NCBI GenBank assembly: GCA_025057155.1
Contig: JANWYD010000017.1
Coordinates: forward strand, 50,339 to 114,338
DNA: 64,000 nt
Source of the DNA: Chloroflexaceae bacterium
Lineage (GTDB): Bacteria; Chloroflexota; Chloroflexia; Chloroflexales; Chloroflexaceae
Direction of reading: 5' to 3'
Shown here: piece after piece, positions 17,587 to 26,694 of the stretch
Layout: the number at the start of each line of letters is the position of its first letter
Numbering within the stretch: position 1 is the stretch's first letter
Position numbers and translations under genes: made by a program
Notes under the pieces: model-generated
The model's input: only the letters and a program-made list of their open reading frames with translations
The model's database searches: none
Told to the model about the DNA's origin: nothing

Positions 17587-18354
17587 CTACTCCCGCCCCA
17601 GGCGACCTGACGCGCTCGGGAGCTTGCGCGCCCGCAGCCAGTCGCTCAGGGCATAGGGCAGGTATACGAGCAGGAAGGCCAGCACAGCGAGCATGACCAG
17701 GGGCGCGATGTACCAGGGCCAGGGGCCGAGGTAGTCGATTAACGATGGAAACTCCGGCGTGCGGGCGATGAAGAGGTAGTTTCCTCCGGTAAGCCAGTTC
17801 ACCACGCCCACCGCCAGCGCGAAGCATCCGGTAAAGATCATCACCCGGCCGATTGAGCTCCAGGTGGGACGGTAGCCCCAGGCGGCGGCAGCGAACACCA
17901 CCGCCCACAGAACGACTCCGTGAGAGGTCCAGAAGATCCAGTAGACGAAGTGCGGAAAATTGAAGCCGCTGGCGGTGAGATCCGGAGTGATGAGCGCCTG
18001 CGTGCCCCCGGCGAAGCCCCAGAAGTAGAGCACCTCGTAGAGACGGTAGTTGCGGGTGGCAAGCATCAGCGCAGACAGCGGCACCGAGAAGGTGCAGAGG
18101 TGCAAAGGAAGGGAGTATGTCACGCTCCAGATCCCATTGGCCAGTTGCCAGAGATCCCAGCCAATCCAGTTAGCGCAGGCGAAGAGCGCCAGTCCCCAGC
18201 GCAGGCCGTCGCGCCCCGTCGCGCCGAGGCGGGGCGTAAGCAGGCCAAGCAGCACACAGATCAGGACAATCGCAGCCAGGGGGAGCAGATGCGCCAGGGA
18301 GAACAGGGTGAAGGGCGGGCCTTCATAGGCAAGACCAAAGAAATCGGAGCGCAT
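17587..18354 (-). CDS. YwaF/TIGR02206-type integral membrane protein
   Basis: 255 aa with about six to seven membrane helices. Conserved features of the family are visible: FSLAHLLPLAAI at the N-terminus, LPLHLCTFSVPLSA and FWGFAGGTQALITPDL in the middle, HFVYWIFWTSHG, and a WPWYIAPL segment before the last helix. The biochemical function of the family is unknown. It converges on the murA gene, and a terminator and a REP-like copy lie between them. Confidence 0.85.
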   Translation of the reverse strand: MRSDFFGLAYEGPPFTLFSLAHLLPLAAIVLICVLLGLLTPRLGATGRDGLRWGLALFACANWIGWDLWQLANGIWSVTYSLPLHLCTFSVPLSALMLATRNYRLYEVLYFWGFAGGTQALITPDLTASGFNFPHFVYWIFWTSHGVVLWAVVFAAAAWGYRPTWSSIGRVMIFTGCFALAVGVVNWLTGGNYLFIARTPEFPSLIDYLGPWPWYIAPLVMLAVLAFLLVYLPYALSDWLRARKLPSASGRLGRE

Positions 18355-18473
18355 AGGCGCTGTCTTCCGGCGCGCTGGAGACAGTCAGGGCCGGGGCGGT
18401 ACGGTGGCTAACCGCCGAAGGGTGGAAGGTTGCAGGTACGGGCGGGTGCACTGGCGCACCCGCCCGTTATTGG

Positions 18474-18887
18474 CTAACCCTCCCGCTGCATGCTTCCATC
18501 GGGGAGCCAGCGAATCCGCACCCCATCGACATCAGTCCAGATCTCCTCTTCTTCTTCCTCCTCCTCTTCCTCCCGAACGAAGACCGGGCCGTACCCCTGC
18601 GACCACTGGATGAGTTCATCAATGGTGTACCAGCCGGACTGGTAATGGACCTGGTCGGTGGGGTTCAGCCAGAACCGGATCTGACCGTCCATCCACTGCC
18701 AGCGCTCGAGTGAGCGCCAGTGCTTTCCCTGGTCGTTGAGCACCGCTTTCAGTTCCTCCAGCATCCGGAGCAATTCGGGCAGGGTGCGCCGGTTGCTGTA
18801 GCGTAGCTGCAGCAGGCGCTGGTTTACTGCGTCGCGCAGCCGTTCTAGCTCTTCGATGCTCATGGCCTCAATGTCGATGTCGGTCAC
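18474..18887 (-). CDS. Hypothetical acidic protein
   Basis: 137 aa. The first 60 residues are helical and charged (MSIEELERLRDAVNQRLLQL, coiled-coil-like). The middle is rich in Trp and aromatic residues (RWQWMDGQIRFWL, YQSGWYTIDELIQW). A run of ten glutamates starts near residue 106, encoded by a purine tract, followed by WTDVDGVRIRWLPDGS. No known domain is recognised. The gene is kept because the amphipathic pattern and Trp content are protein-like and it is not overlapped by another candidate. Confidence 0.65.
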   Translation of the reverse strand: MTDIDIEAMSIEELERLRDAVNQRLLQLRYSNRRTLPELLRMLEELKAVLNDQGKHWRSLERWQWMDGQIRFWLNPTDQVHYQSGWYTIDELIQWSQGYGPVFVREEEEEEEEEEIWTDVDGVRIRWLPDGSMQREG

Positions 18888-19394
18888 AGCAGGCGTCCTT
18901 TCTGTGGGTGCCGGTTCAGCCGGGCTGATGCGAGGCCTGTTGCGATGCTGAGGAGAACGTCGGCTGATCCGCTCCGGTACCCAATCCAGAGCTTCGCGAC
19001 GAGAGCCGGCGGGCGCGTACCGCGGTGTACGTTGTTCGCCCTGTCACGACATCTCGTATACCTATCATACCGCAAGTCTGTTACAAACGGCATGCACATA
19101 AGCTGAGATCTCTGTCACTTTGGTGCATCTCTGCCAATAGAACGATAACCCGGAGTGGTATTTCGTTCACGGAAGGTTCGCAAGGGGGCATTGTCGCGTC
19201 GCTTACCTTCCAGCTATGGTAAAATAAGAAGCGCCAGCATCCGCATACGTGTATTCATTCTGCGCTCGCGCCAACGATGCCGCGACCCAGTCGCCGATCC
19301 GGGTATGTGTCGCGCCCAAAGCGCCTGATGTTGCTCCTAATCACGGTTTCTCGCGTGTGGTGGCGGCATACCCGCGGCGGAAGGATCAGGTCCT
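18888..19394. other. Intergenic region before HD-GYP gene
   Basis: About 507 bp between two divergent genes, with no supported gene. An AT-rich patch (19055-19080) contains TATGAT read on the minus strand, a possible -10 box for the acidic hypothetical gene. Another patch near 19215-19230 has TATGGTAAAAT on the plus strand, a weak candidate for the HD-GYP gene. Confidence 0.4.
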
Positions 19395-20336
19395 GTGCTG
19401 ATGGTGAACCGTGTGAACGAGCGCACCGAGGACGTGTGCTGTGAACCGCTCCTGGAAGAGCGGCGCCGCCGAGGGGCGCGCCCGCGCCATCTGGCCGGGC
19501 TGCTTGTGTCTGGCTATGCTACTCTCGCGCTGCTCTGGTTGCTGTTGAGTTTCCCGCACCTGCACCCCTCCGCTGTTCCAACCCACATGCTCCACGATCT
19601 GGCCTTTGTCGGCGTCACCGGCGTCATGTTATTCATTGCCGCCACGAAGATCATCGCCCTTGTCGTCGAGCGTGAACGGCGCGCCGCTGCGCATCTCGAG
19701 GCTCAACGGCAGGCGCTCGAACGGGCCAACCGCGCCCTGCGGGCCTTCTCCGAGGCCACTCTGAGGGGCTGGTCGCGGGTGCTCGATCTCCGCGATCATG
19801 AGACGGAAGAACATAGCGCCCGCGTCACCGCGCTTACGGTACGTCTGGCCCGGGCGATGGGCATTACTGGCGAGGAGCTGGAGTATATCCGCCAGGGAGC
19901 GATGTTGCACGATATCGGCAAGATCGGGGTGCCCGACGCTATTCTGCGCAAGGCGGGCGCCCTTGCCGAAGAGGAGTGGGCGGTGATGCGCCGGCATCCC
20001 GAGCTGGCCTACGATCTCCTGGCCCCTATCGGCTTTTCGCGTCCCGTGCTGGACATTGCCTATTACCACCACGAACGCTGGAATGGCAGCGGGTATCCCC
20101 TGGGTCTGATGGGGGAGCAGATCCCGCTGGCGGCGCGCATCTTTGCGGTCGTAGATGTGTGGGACGCTCTCCGCTCCGACCGGCCCTACCGCCGTGCCTG
20201 GTCGCAAGAGCGGGCCTTGCACTACCTCAAGGCTCACGCCGGTACGCTCTTCGACCCCGGCGTGGTGCGGGCCTTCTGTGCGCTGATCGAGGCTGAGCGC
20301 CAGGAAGGGGGCGCTTTCCACCGTCGGGTGGCATAA
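19395..20336 (+). CDS. Membrane-anchored HD-GYP domain phosphodiesterase
   Basis: 313 aa. Two membrane helices (about residues 33-52 and 65-90) are followed by a coiled-coil linker and a full HD-GYP domain: HSARV, HDIGKIGVPDAIL (metal-binding HD), HPELAYDLL, HHERWNGSGYP (the GYP signature region) and DVWDALRSDRPYR. Such enzymes degrade cyclic di-GMP. The helices and coiled coil act as a simple membrane sensor module with only a short outside loop. The annotated start is GTG; an ATG two codons later is equally possible. Confidence 0.92.
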   Translation: MLMVNRVNERTEDVCCEPLLEERRRRGARPRHLAGLLVSGYATLALLWLLLSFPHLHPSAVPTHMLHDLAFVGVTGVMLFIAATKIIALVVERERRAAAHLEAQRQALERANRALRAFSEATLRGWSRVLDLRDHETEEHSARVTALTVRLARAMGITGEELEYIRQGAMLHDIGKIGVPDAILRKAGALAEEEWAVMRRHPELAYDLLAPIGFSRPVLDIAYYHHERWNGSGYPLGLMGEQIPLAARIFAVVDVWDALRSDRPYRRAWSQERALHYLKAHAGTLFDPGVVRAFCALIEAERQEGGAFHRRVA

Positions 20337-20370
20337 GCGTGGTTTGCCTCTCGCTACGGGGCGATCCGTT

Positions 20371-20413
20371 GCCGCTAAACAGCGCAACCCGGAGGGTTGC
20401 GCCGCTTAGCGGC
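20371..20413. terminator. Nested hairpin between convergent genes
   Basis: GCGCAACCC (20382-20390) pairs with GGGTTGCGC (20394-20402) over 9 bp with loop GGA. An outer pair GCCGCTAA (20371-20378) / TTAGCGGC (20406-20413) flanks it. The outer arm covers the stop codon of the minus-strand gene. It probably terminates both converging transcripts. Confidence 0.6.
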
Positions 20414-22358
20414 GCGCCTGGGCCTTGACGGGCGCGACCGGTCGGAAGCGCCCCATTGGCCGGATTGCCTGCCGGCTGTGCAGTTGTTCGAGCCGGCGCA
20501 GGTCGATCAAGACGGCCACTTCGTCGCCGGCCTGAAGCCGTGTGTTCAGGGTGACCTTGATGGTCTCCTCTGCGCGCCGCAGCGCCAGCACCAGCACCCG
20601 TTGCTTCTGGCGGAGTTCTTCCGCCGTGTGTCCTTCCAGATGGTCGCCTGGCGTCACGCGCAGGATGGTGGTGGTGTAGATCTGCTCTGCGACTTCGATG
20701 GCATAGTCAATGCCGCGCACCACCGCGGCGGCGCTCAGGGTGGGCGCGGCCAGGGCCGGCACGCTGAAGGTGGTATGGGGGCCGAAGAGGGTTTCCAGGC
20801 GTTCCGCCAGATCCTCGTTGTAGACGCGCAACACCAGGTCAATGTCGGGCGCCAGGCGTCGCGCCGCCAGGCCGATCTGCATGTTGGTCAGGTCGTCGCC
20901 GGTGGCGGCGATCACCGCGCAGGCGCGTTCGATCCCCGCATGTCGCAGCACCGTTTCCAGGCGGGCGTCACCCTGGTAGAGGTCGGCGACCAGTCTGCGC
21001 ACCTCCTCGAGCAGTTCGCGATCCGTATCCGGGTGCTGGTAAATGAGCACGACGCGCGGGCGCGGGCGCATAAGCGACAGCGCCCGCACGACGCGGAAGC
21101 CGATACGCCCCAGCCCGCAGACGATCACCGTGTCGAAGGCCCGGTCGGTATCGGGAAGCGGGACGAGGCTGAAGCTACGTAGCCCTATAATAGGTTGCTG
21201 GCCGTTGAAAACGCTCTGGTCAACCAGGTGCACCCGCTCGAGCTGGTCAAGGGGGCCAAGGAGGGCAACCTCGTCACCAGGCTCGATGCGCTCGGAGGGG
21301 CGGTGGTTCTTGCCGCTATTCCAACGCGACGGCCCGCCCCTGACATGGTGCAACACGCGCACCTCGAAGCGTTCCTCAAGCTCCTCCAGCGGGCCGACGA
21401 AGTCGCTGCCAGGCGGAATTCGTTGCTGCAACACTCCCAGGAGGCGTGGCGCGCCGTCGGCGTGGTTAAACTGCGGCGGCAACGGAAGCACGTGGGCAAT
21501 CGAGCGCCCCAGGGCCGCCGCGGCCAGGGTGGGAGCGGCCAGCGCCGAGGCGCTGAATACACTGTTGTGCCCAAAGGTTTGTTCCAGGTTCAGGTCAAGT
21601 TCGTCGTTGAAAATCCGCAGGATGACCGTGATGCCCGGATGCAGACGACGAGCCGCGAGACCGATCTCGACGTTGGCGAGGTCGTCGTTGAGTCCGGCGA
21701 TGACGCTGCGAGCGCGGGTAATCCCGGCGTTACGCAGCGTCTCGCGGCTACGGGCGTCGCCGTGGATGACCGGCACGCTGAGCGCCAGGGTGGCCTCCAG
21801 GAATTCGCTGTTCCAGTCGCGCTCAATGGCCACCACGTCGTAGCCGGCTTCGAGCAACTCGCGGATGACGCGATAGGTGACGCTGCCAAGCCCGCATACC
21901 ACCACGTGGTTGCGGTACGTGCGCGCCAGGGATACCTGCCAGCCCTCGCGGCGACTGCCCTTGTCGAGCACGAAGCGTCCAAAGTTGAGAATACCTTGAA
22001 ACAGCAACGCTAGGCCGAGCAGCGGGGTGATAAAAAACAGCAAGCCGCCAAGCACATCGCCGTCAGGGATGGGGAGGTCGGTCTCCAGCGCCATCATGCG
22101 CAGAGTTTCGTAGAGCGCGGAGAGCACCGTGAACTGCCGTATCCCGGCGGCGGCGTGATCGTAGAAAAAGAGGAGATAGATAACGTTGACGAATGTTAAA
22201 ATGATGAAGCCGATGAGCGTGACGCGCGCCTCACGGGCCAGCACGTACACGTCGTAGATGCTTGCGGCAATCAGGCGCCACAATGGCTCGCGTCGGTGCA
22301 GCAGACGTTGCAAACGGGCCTCGCTGCTGCCGATGGGGTCGTACTCGCGGTTCTGCAT
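20406..22358 (-). CDS. Two-helix channel-like protein with two RCK (TrkA-N/TrkA-C) modules
   Basis: 650 aa. TM1 (about residues 46-66) and TM2 (about 102-125) flank a region where a potassium channel would carry TVGYG; here it reads MALETDLPIPDGD, so the canonical filter is missing. Two tandem RCK modules follow: Rossmann motifs HVVVCGLGSVTYRVI (near 150) and VIVCGLGRIGFRVV (near 405), each followed by a second Rossmann-like half and a TrkA-C-like domain. The layout resembles the CASTOR/POLLUX and TrkA-N channel families. It should be a membrane ion-conducting or ion-regulating protein gated by nucleotide; ion specificity cannot be read. Confidence 0.85.
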   Translation of the reverse strand: MQNREYDPIGSSEARLQRLLHRREPLWRLIAASIYDVYVLAREARVTLIGFIILTFVNVIYLLFFYDHAAAGIRQFTVLSALYETLRMMALETDLPIPDGDVLGGLLFFITPLLGLALLFQGILNFGRFVLDKGSRREGWQVSLARTYRNHVVVCGLGSVTYRVIRELLEAGYDVVAIERDWNSEFLEATLALSVPVIHGDARSRETLRNAGITRARSVIAGLNDDLANVEIGLAARRLHPGITVILRIFNDELDLNLEQTFGHNSVFSASALAAPTLAAAALGRSIAHVLPLPPQFNHADGAPRLLGVLQQRIPPGSDFVGPLEELEERFEVRVLHHVRGGPSRWNSGKNHRPSERIEPGDEVALLGPLDQLERVHLVDQSVFNGQQPIIGLRSFSLVPLPDTDRAFDTVIVCGLGRIGFRVVRALSLMRPRPRVVLIYQHPDTDRELLEEVRRLVADLYQGDARLETVLRHAGIERACAVIAATGDDLTNMQIGLAARRLAPDIDLVLRVYNEDLAERLETLFGPHTTFSVPALAAPTLSAAAVVRGIDYAIEVAEQIYTTTILRVTPGDHLEGHTAEELRQKQRVLVLALRRAEETIKVTLNTRLQAGDEVAVLIDLRRLEQLHSRQAIRPMGRFRPVAPVKAQARR

Positions 22359-22466
22359 AGCGCCGGATATCAGTAGTCAAGGCTGGGGTTAGTCCGTGAA
22401 GTTAGATTTTTGGATAAACGTTTCCACCTTCTCGACCCTTGAATCACATCTGCGCTCATGCGTTCT

Positions 22467-22541
22467 GTCCACCCCTAAACCCGGCGGGGGAGGGGTGGAG
22501 AGGGGGTGGGTTGAGCAAAAAATGTAGTTCACAGACCATTA
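22467..22541. repeat. Family A palindrome, half copy
   Basis: Contains only the purine-rich right half of the element (CGGCGGGGGAGGGG, then GTTCACAGACCATTAA). It abuts a complete copy that ends in the same CAGACCATTAA, so this looks like a tandem with one truncated unit. Confidence 0.65.
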
Positions 22542-22685
22542 AGTAGTCTGTGAACGAAGCTTCCTTGCCTTTCCGCCCCCCTCCCAACCTCCCCCAGTTG
22601 GGGGGAGGAGCCGGACTCCCTCCCCCGGCGGGGGAGGGTTGGGGAGGGGGCGGAGTTACCGAAAAACTTCGTTCACAGACCATTA
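22542..22685. repeat. Long palindromic element, family A, copy 2
   Basis: Ends AGTCTGTGAACGAAG and CTTCGTTCACAGAC are exact inverted copies. The internal arms CCGCCCCCCTCCCAACC and GGTTGGGGAGGGGGCGG pair, and two small hairpins with loops AGTT and GGC lie between them. The clearest full copy in the window. Confidence 0.85.
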
Positions 22686-22713
22686 AGGCTTCATTATAAA
22701 GTTATACCATACC

Positions 22714-23355
22714 ATGGCCTACAAACCGATCAGCGCGATTATTCTGGCAGGAGGCGCCAGCCGGCGGCTGGGGATTGACAAGCGCCGCCTGCGACTCTGG
22801 GGTGAGCATGGCCCAACCCTGCTGGAGCGCACCCTGGCGACGGCTAACGAGCTGTGCGATGAGGCGCTGGTGGTGTTGAACGATCCTGAACTGTGGCCCC
22901 CATTGCCGGCGCGGCTGGTGCGTGACGCCTATCCCGGCGCCGGTCCCCTCGGCGGCGTCTACACCGGCCTGGAGGCCTGCACACGCCCGTTCGCGCTGGT
23001 GCTGGCCTGTGATATGCCGTTCCTCAGGCGCGAATTGCTGGCGGCTATGCTCGCCGTCCCGCGCGACTATGACCTGCTGGCGCCGCGCGCTCGCGCTCCC
23101 CGGTCCACGCGGAACGATCTGGGCCTTGAGCCGTTGCATGCCGTCTACAGTCGCGCCTGCCTGCCCGCGATCCGCCATGCCCTGGAAGCGGGCGAGCGGC
23201 ACATGACAGCGTTCTTTCCTCACGTGCGCGTTCGCGTGCTGGAACGGGAGGAATACGCCGCCTATGATCCCGATGGTCTGGCCCTGTTCAGCCTGAACAC
23301 CCCTGAGCAGCTCGACCAGGCGCGGCAGAGGATCGCGGCGATCTCAGCGCACTGA
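22714..23355 (+). CDS. mobA: Molybdenum cofactor guanylyltransferase
   Basis: 213 aa. It starts with the nucleotidyltransferase signature ILAGGASRRLGIDKRRL, then YPGAGPLGGVYTGLEA and VLACDMPFLRREL (metal-binding Asp), and PLHAVYSRACLP, the typical MobA order. It couples GMP to molybdopterin, giving the MGD form used by the DMSO-reductase superfamily, hence by AioA at 12.1 kb. Encoded alone, downstream of family A repeats. ATG at 22714; no strong ribosome site. Confidence 0.9.
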   Translation: MAYKPISAIILAGGASRRLGIDKRRLRLWGEHGPTLLERTLATANELCDEALVVLNDPELWPPLPARLVRDAYPGAGPLGGVYTGLEACTRPFALVLACDMPFLRRELLAAMLAVPRDYDLLAPRARAPRSTRNDLGLEPLHAVYSRACLPAIRHALEAGERHMTAFFPHVRVRVLEREEYAAYDPDGLALFSLNTPEQLDQARQRIAAISAH

Positions 23356-23413
23356 CCGGAATGATCGGGGTTGACATGGCTGGATCCGTTTGATACGGCG
23401 TGGCCCTCATCCC

Positions 23414-23445
23414 TCCACACCTCCACACCTTCACACCTCTACACC
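23414..23445. repeat. Short tandem repeat, four 8-bp units
   Basis: Four consecutive units of TCCACACC, TCCACACC, TTCACACC, TCTACACC in the 95-bp gap between the convergent mobA and WD40 genes. Confidence 0.7.
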
Positions 23446-23450
23446 TAGCC

Positions 23451-25430
23451 TCATGGCGCCGGCAGCGACCAGAGCAACGTCGCCCCGCTCCGGTCGCCGG
23501 AGGCGAGCAGGGCGCCGTCGGGGGCGAAGCTCACGCACCAGATCGCATCGCTGTGACCTTCCAGAATACCCGCCAGCGCGCCGTTGTCCGTGCGCCATAA
23601 CCTGACGGTCCGGTCGCGGGAGGACGTCGCCAGCATGTGCCCGTCAGGGGCGAAGGCCACCCCGGTGACGGGCAGGGTGTGCCCGGCAAGGGTGTGCAGC
23701 ACGCGCCCGCTCGATGTTTCCCACACCCGCGCTTCACTTCTGCCGCTGGCGTTCGGGGCCGCGAAGTCGTAACTGGCGGCGACGCGCCGGCCGTCCGGCG
23801 CGAAGGCCAGGCTGGTTACGATGGGCATGTTCCCCGCCGCGGGTGCAGGCAGAGTGCGCAATGGCGCGCCGTCCTCCGCCCGCCACAGTTGCACGCGCCC
23901 GCCCTGAGCGGCGCTGGCCAGGGTTGCGCCGTCGGGAGCGAAGGCGACGGCGCTGATGGCGTTCAACTTCGGCCCCGGCGTGCCCAGGACGCGCAGCAGG
24001 GCGCCATCACTAACGCGCCAGAGCCGAACGGCGCCGTCATTGGCCGCAGTGGCCAGGATCCGCCCGTCGGGCGCGAATGCAACGTCGTTGACCTCCCAGA
24101 TGTGCCCGTCCAGGGTCTGGAGGGGCAGTCCATCACGCGCGCGCCAGAGCCGCGCGGTGCGGTCGGAGGCGCCCGAGGCCAGCAGTTGCCCGTCGGGTGA
24201 GAAGGCAATGCTTGTTACGTACCCTGTATGTCCCTCCAGGGTACGTATCGGGGTGAGATCCCCGACGCGCCATAGCTTGATCTGCCCCCCCTGCGTGGCG
24301 GCGGCCGCCAGCGCCCCATCGGGGGAGAAAGTGACATCGAGTACGCTGTCCGAGAAGACGCCAAGAGTGTCCAGCAGGCGCCCGTCGCCGGCCCGCCAGC
24401 GGCGCGCGGTCTGGTCCAGCGAGGCCGAGAGCAGCGTGGCGCCGTCTGGAGCAAAGGCTACCGCAGTCACCGAGTGGCTATGGCCGCTCAGGGTATGCAG
24501 CAGTGCGCCGTCGTCCGGGCGCCAGAGGCGGATGGTATGGTCGAAGGAGCTGCTGGCCAGGGTCTGGCCGTCGGGGGCGAAGGCGACGGCAGTGAGATAG
24601 GCGGTGTGGCCCGTCAGGGTCCGCAGCCGGGCGCCATCGCTCAGCCGCCAGAGATAGACGCTCTGGTCGAAGGAGCCGGCCGCGAGGCTTTGCCCATCGG
24701 GGGCAAAGCCGAGGCCCATGAAGCCGCGCTGACCGCCGGCCAGCCTGCCGGCCAGCGTGCCATCGCTTACCCGCCAGAGGGGAATAAACGGCTCGTTCCC
24801 TGCGGCTGCCAGCAACTGGCCGTCAGGTGAGAAGGCAACATCAAAGACCCGTGGATGGGTGAAGGAGAAGAGCAAGGCGCCGTCGCTTACGCGCCACAGC
24901 TTAACACTGTCGTCGTGCCCGCCCGAGGCGAGCAGTTGGCCATCGGGGGAAAATGCCAGCCCGTAGATGGACGAGTTGTGCGCATCGAACGCGCTGATCT
25001 CCGCGCCATCGGCGACGCGCCAGAGGCGGATCGCAATCCTGACCCGCGATGTCTCCATCTGCACGCCGCCGCGCTCCTCGCGACCTGTGGCGCGCCCGAC
25101 GAACACCCCCGCGACAACGAGTTGCCCGTCAGGCGAGAAGGCCACCCGCTCAACCCCCTCGGCGGGCCCCAGCACCCGCACCGGCTGCCATGAGCTCAGA
25201 TCATAGAGAACAATCCCCAGACTGGTGGCAAAGGCGACGAGCGCGCCATCGGGTGAGACGGCCAGCGTTTTGATCGTACCCTCACCCAGGCGCGCAAGGG
25301 GTCTGTACACCGGCGCTGTGGGCGCGGCGCCCGACGGCCGGCTGCCGGGCAGCAGCCCGCCGCAGGCCGAGGTCAACGCCGCCAGCGTCAGGGTGGTCAG
25401 AATGCCGATGAGACGTTGACGGGTCATCAT
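23451..25430 (-). CDS. WD40-repeat lipoprotein
   Basis: 659 aa. The N-terminus is a lipoprotein signal peptide (LTTLTLAALTSAC, lipobox Cys about residue 23), followed by a short Pro/Ala linker. The rest contains 14 copies of the FSPDG/FAPDG turn typical of WD40 blades, each with VKLWR/VRLWR-like strand ends. Fourteen blades correspond to two seven-bladed propellers. It would be a membrane-anchored extracellular scaffold; ligand unknown. Its start overlaps the stop of the F420-type oxidoreductase gene by 4 bp (ATGA), implying translational coupling. It converges on mobA. Confidence 0.92.
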   Translation of the reverse strand: MMTRQRLIGILTTLTLAALTSACGGLLPGSRPSGAAPTAPVYRPLARLGEGTIKTLAVSPDGALVAFATSLGIVLYDLSSWQPVRVLGPAEGVERVAFSPDGQLVVAGVFVGRATGREERGGVQMETSRVRIAIRLWRVADGAEISAFDAHNSSIYGLAFSPDGQLLASGGHDDSVKLWRVSDGALLFSFTHPRVFDVAFSPDGQLLAAAGNEPFIPLWRVSDGTLAGRLAGGQRGFMGLGFAPDGQSLAAGSFDQSVYLWRLSDGARLRTLTGHTAYLTAVAFAPDGQTLASSSFDHTIRLWRPDDGALLHTLSGHSHSVTAVAFAPDGATLLSASLDQTARRWRAGDGRLLDTLGVFSDSVLDVTFSPDGALAAAATQGGQIKLWRVGDLTPIRTLEGHTGYVTSIAFSPDGQLLASGASDRTARLWRARDGLPLQTLDGHIWEVNDVAFAPDGRILATAANDGAVRLWRVSDGALLRVLGTPGPKLNAISAVAFAPDGATLASAAQGGRVQLWRAEDGAPLRTLPAPAAGNMPIVTSLAFAPDGRRVAASYDFAAPNASGRSEARVWETSSGRVLHTLAGHTLPVTGVAFAPDGHMLATSSRDRTVRLWRTDNGALAGILEGHSDAIWCVSFAPDGALLASGDRSGATLLWSLPAP

Positions 25431-26395
25431 ATCAACGGAACCACCTCTTCAGCGAAGATGTGCAGCGGGGTGTGATCATAGGCCACGCGAGGGAAGTAGG
25501 TGATAAAATAGGTCGCTCCGGCCTCCTTCAGCGCGTTCAGTTGCTCGGCAACCTGCTGCGGCGTGCCGACGATGAAGTTGCGCCGGGTTTGCTCCAGGTT
25601 CCAGTTGTAAAGGGCGCGCACCGGCGCGGTGGCCTGCTCTTCGTTCTGGCCGGGGCCAACAAAGATAATGTTGACGTTGGTTGACTTGATGATCGCCTCG
25701 TAGTCGCGACCCACAGCCTCGCAGTGGGCCCGCAGCACGTCGCACTTGCGCCGAAACTCCTCAGGGCTGCCCATGAAGTTCGCGGCGTTGCCGTACTGCG
25801 CTACCAGCTTCAGGGTGACCTGCTCGCCCCCGCCAGCGATCCACAGCGAAGGATGCGGCTTGCGCACCCCTTTGGGCTGGTTGATCGCGCCGAGAATATG
25901 GAAGTACTCGCCCTCGAAGGTCGGCGTCTCCTCAGTCCACATTTTGACCATAATCCGGGTCGCCTCGCGGAAGGCGCGCATACGATCCCGCCGCTCAGGG
26001 AAGCCGTAGCCGTAGGCGCGCCACTCGTGCTCGTACCAGCCGGCGCCGATGCCGCAGTACAACCGCCCGTGGCTCAGCACGTCCACCGTGGAGGCGATCT
26101 TGGCGGCCAGAGCGGGGTTGCGATAGCCAATGCAGGTGCACATCTGCCCGACCTTGACCCGCTGCGTGTCGCGGGCCAGCGCAGCGGTGATCGTCCATGC
26201 TTCAAACACAGCTTCCTGCTCGATACGCGGTACAGTGTGGAAGTGGTCGTAGACCCAGATCGAGTCGTAGGCCGGAATGGCGTCCACAGTCCGCGCCACG
26301 CGGGTCATGGCTTCGTATTTTTCGACCGGATCGGCAATTTCCACCAGGTCCAGCCGCCAACCCTGGGGCACGAAGGCGCCGAATTGAACGCTCAT
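25427..26395 (-). CDS. LLM-class (F420-type) oxidoreductase
   Basis: 322 aa. The start at 26395 has GAGGAG at good spacing; an in-frame extension upstream would run into a family A repeat and is rejected. TIM-barrel luciferase-like features: FGAFVPQG start, IWVYDHFHTVP, VKVGQMCTCIGYRNPALAAKIASTVD, GRLYCGIGAGWYEHEWRAYG and PLWIAGGG-like SLWIAGGGEQ. Members use coenzyme F420 or FMN in redox reactions. The substrate is unknown. It is the first gene of a two-gene unit with the WD40 lipoprotein. Confidence 0.9.
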   Translation of the reverse strand: MSVQFGAFVPQGWRLDLVEIADPVEKYEAMTRVARTVDAIPAYDSIWVYDHFHTVPRIEQEAVFEAWTITAALARDTQRVKVGQMCTCIGYRNPALAAKIASTVDVLSHGRLYCGIGAGWYEHEWRAYGYGFPERRDRMRAFREATRIMVKMWTEETPTFEGEYFHILGAINQPKGVRKPHPSLWIAGGGEQVTLKLVAQYGNAANFMGSPEEFRRKCDVLRAHCEAVGRDYEAIIKSTNVNIIFVGPGQNEEQATAPVRALYNWNLEQTRRNFIVGTPQQVAEQLNALKEAGATYFITYFPRVAYDHTPLHIFAEEVVPLI

Positions 26396-26489
26396 AGCAC
26401 TCCTCTGTGGTTCTGAGGTGATGACAGGCCCCCCAACGGAGGGTCTGGGAAGGCTTTGCTTTCCCAGAAACACTTTTACCGTGAACATC

Positions 26490-26634
26490 AGTGGTCTGTA
26501 AACGAAGTTTCCTTGCATTTCCGCCCCCCTCCCAGCCTCCCCCCGTTGGGGGGAGGCCCCGGACTCCCTCCCCCAGCGGGGGAGGGTTGGGGAGGGGGCG
26601 AGGGTTTAGCGAAAGACTATGTTTACAGACTAAA
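26490..26634. repeat. Long palindromic element, family A, copy 3
   Basis: Ends TGGTCTGTAAACGAAGTTT and a matching GTTTACAGAC. Internal arms CCGCCCCCCTCCCAGCC / GGTTGGGGAGGGGGCG and two small hairpins as in other copies. Lies between divergent genes. Confidence 0.85.
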
Positions 26635-26663
26635 TAGAACCCCTGGTTCCCGCGTTGCGCCTA

Positions 26664-26694
26664 TTGTACCCTATTGGTTCCGGCGCGCTATAAT
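26664..26694 (+). promoter_or_regulatory. Putative pgi promoter
   Basis: A perfect TATAAT (26689-26694) with TTGTAC 19 bp upstream (26664-26669), about 37 bp before the pgi start codon. Confidence 0.5.

Larger units (their letters stand above)
22359..22713. other. Repeat-filled region before mobA
   Basis: About 355 bp. Nearly all of it from 22467 onward is one and a half copies of the family A palindrome. No gene is seen. A short AT-rich stretch ending TATACC (22690-22712) directly precedes mobA and may hold its promoter. Confidence 0.6.

Noticed and set aside
18540..18575. Pyrimidine tract as a regulatory or triplex site
   Set aside because: It encodes the polyglutamate run of the acidic hypothetical protein, which explains it.
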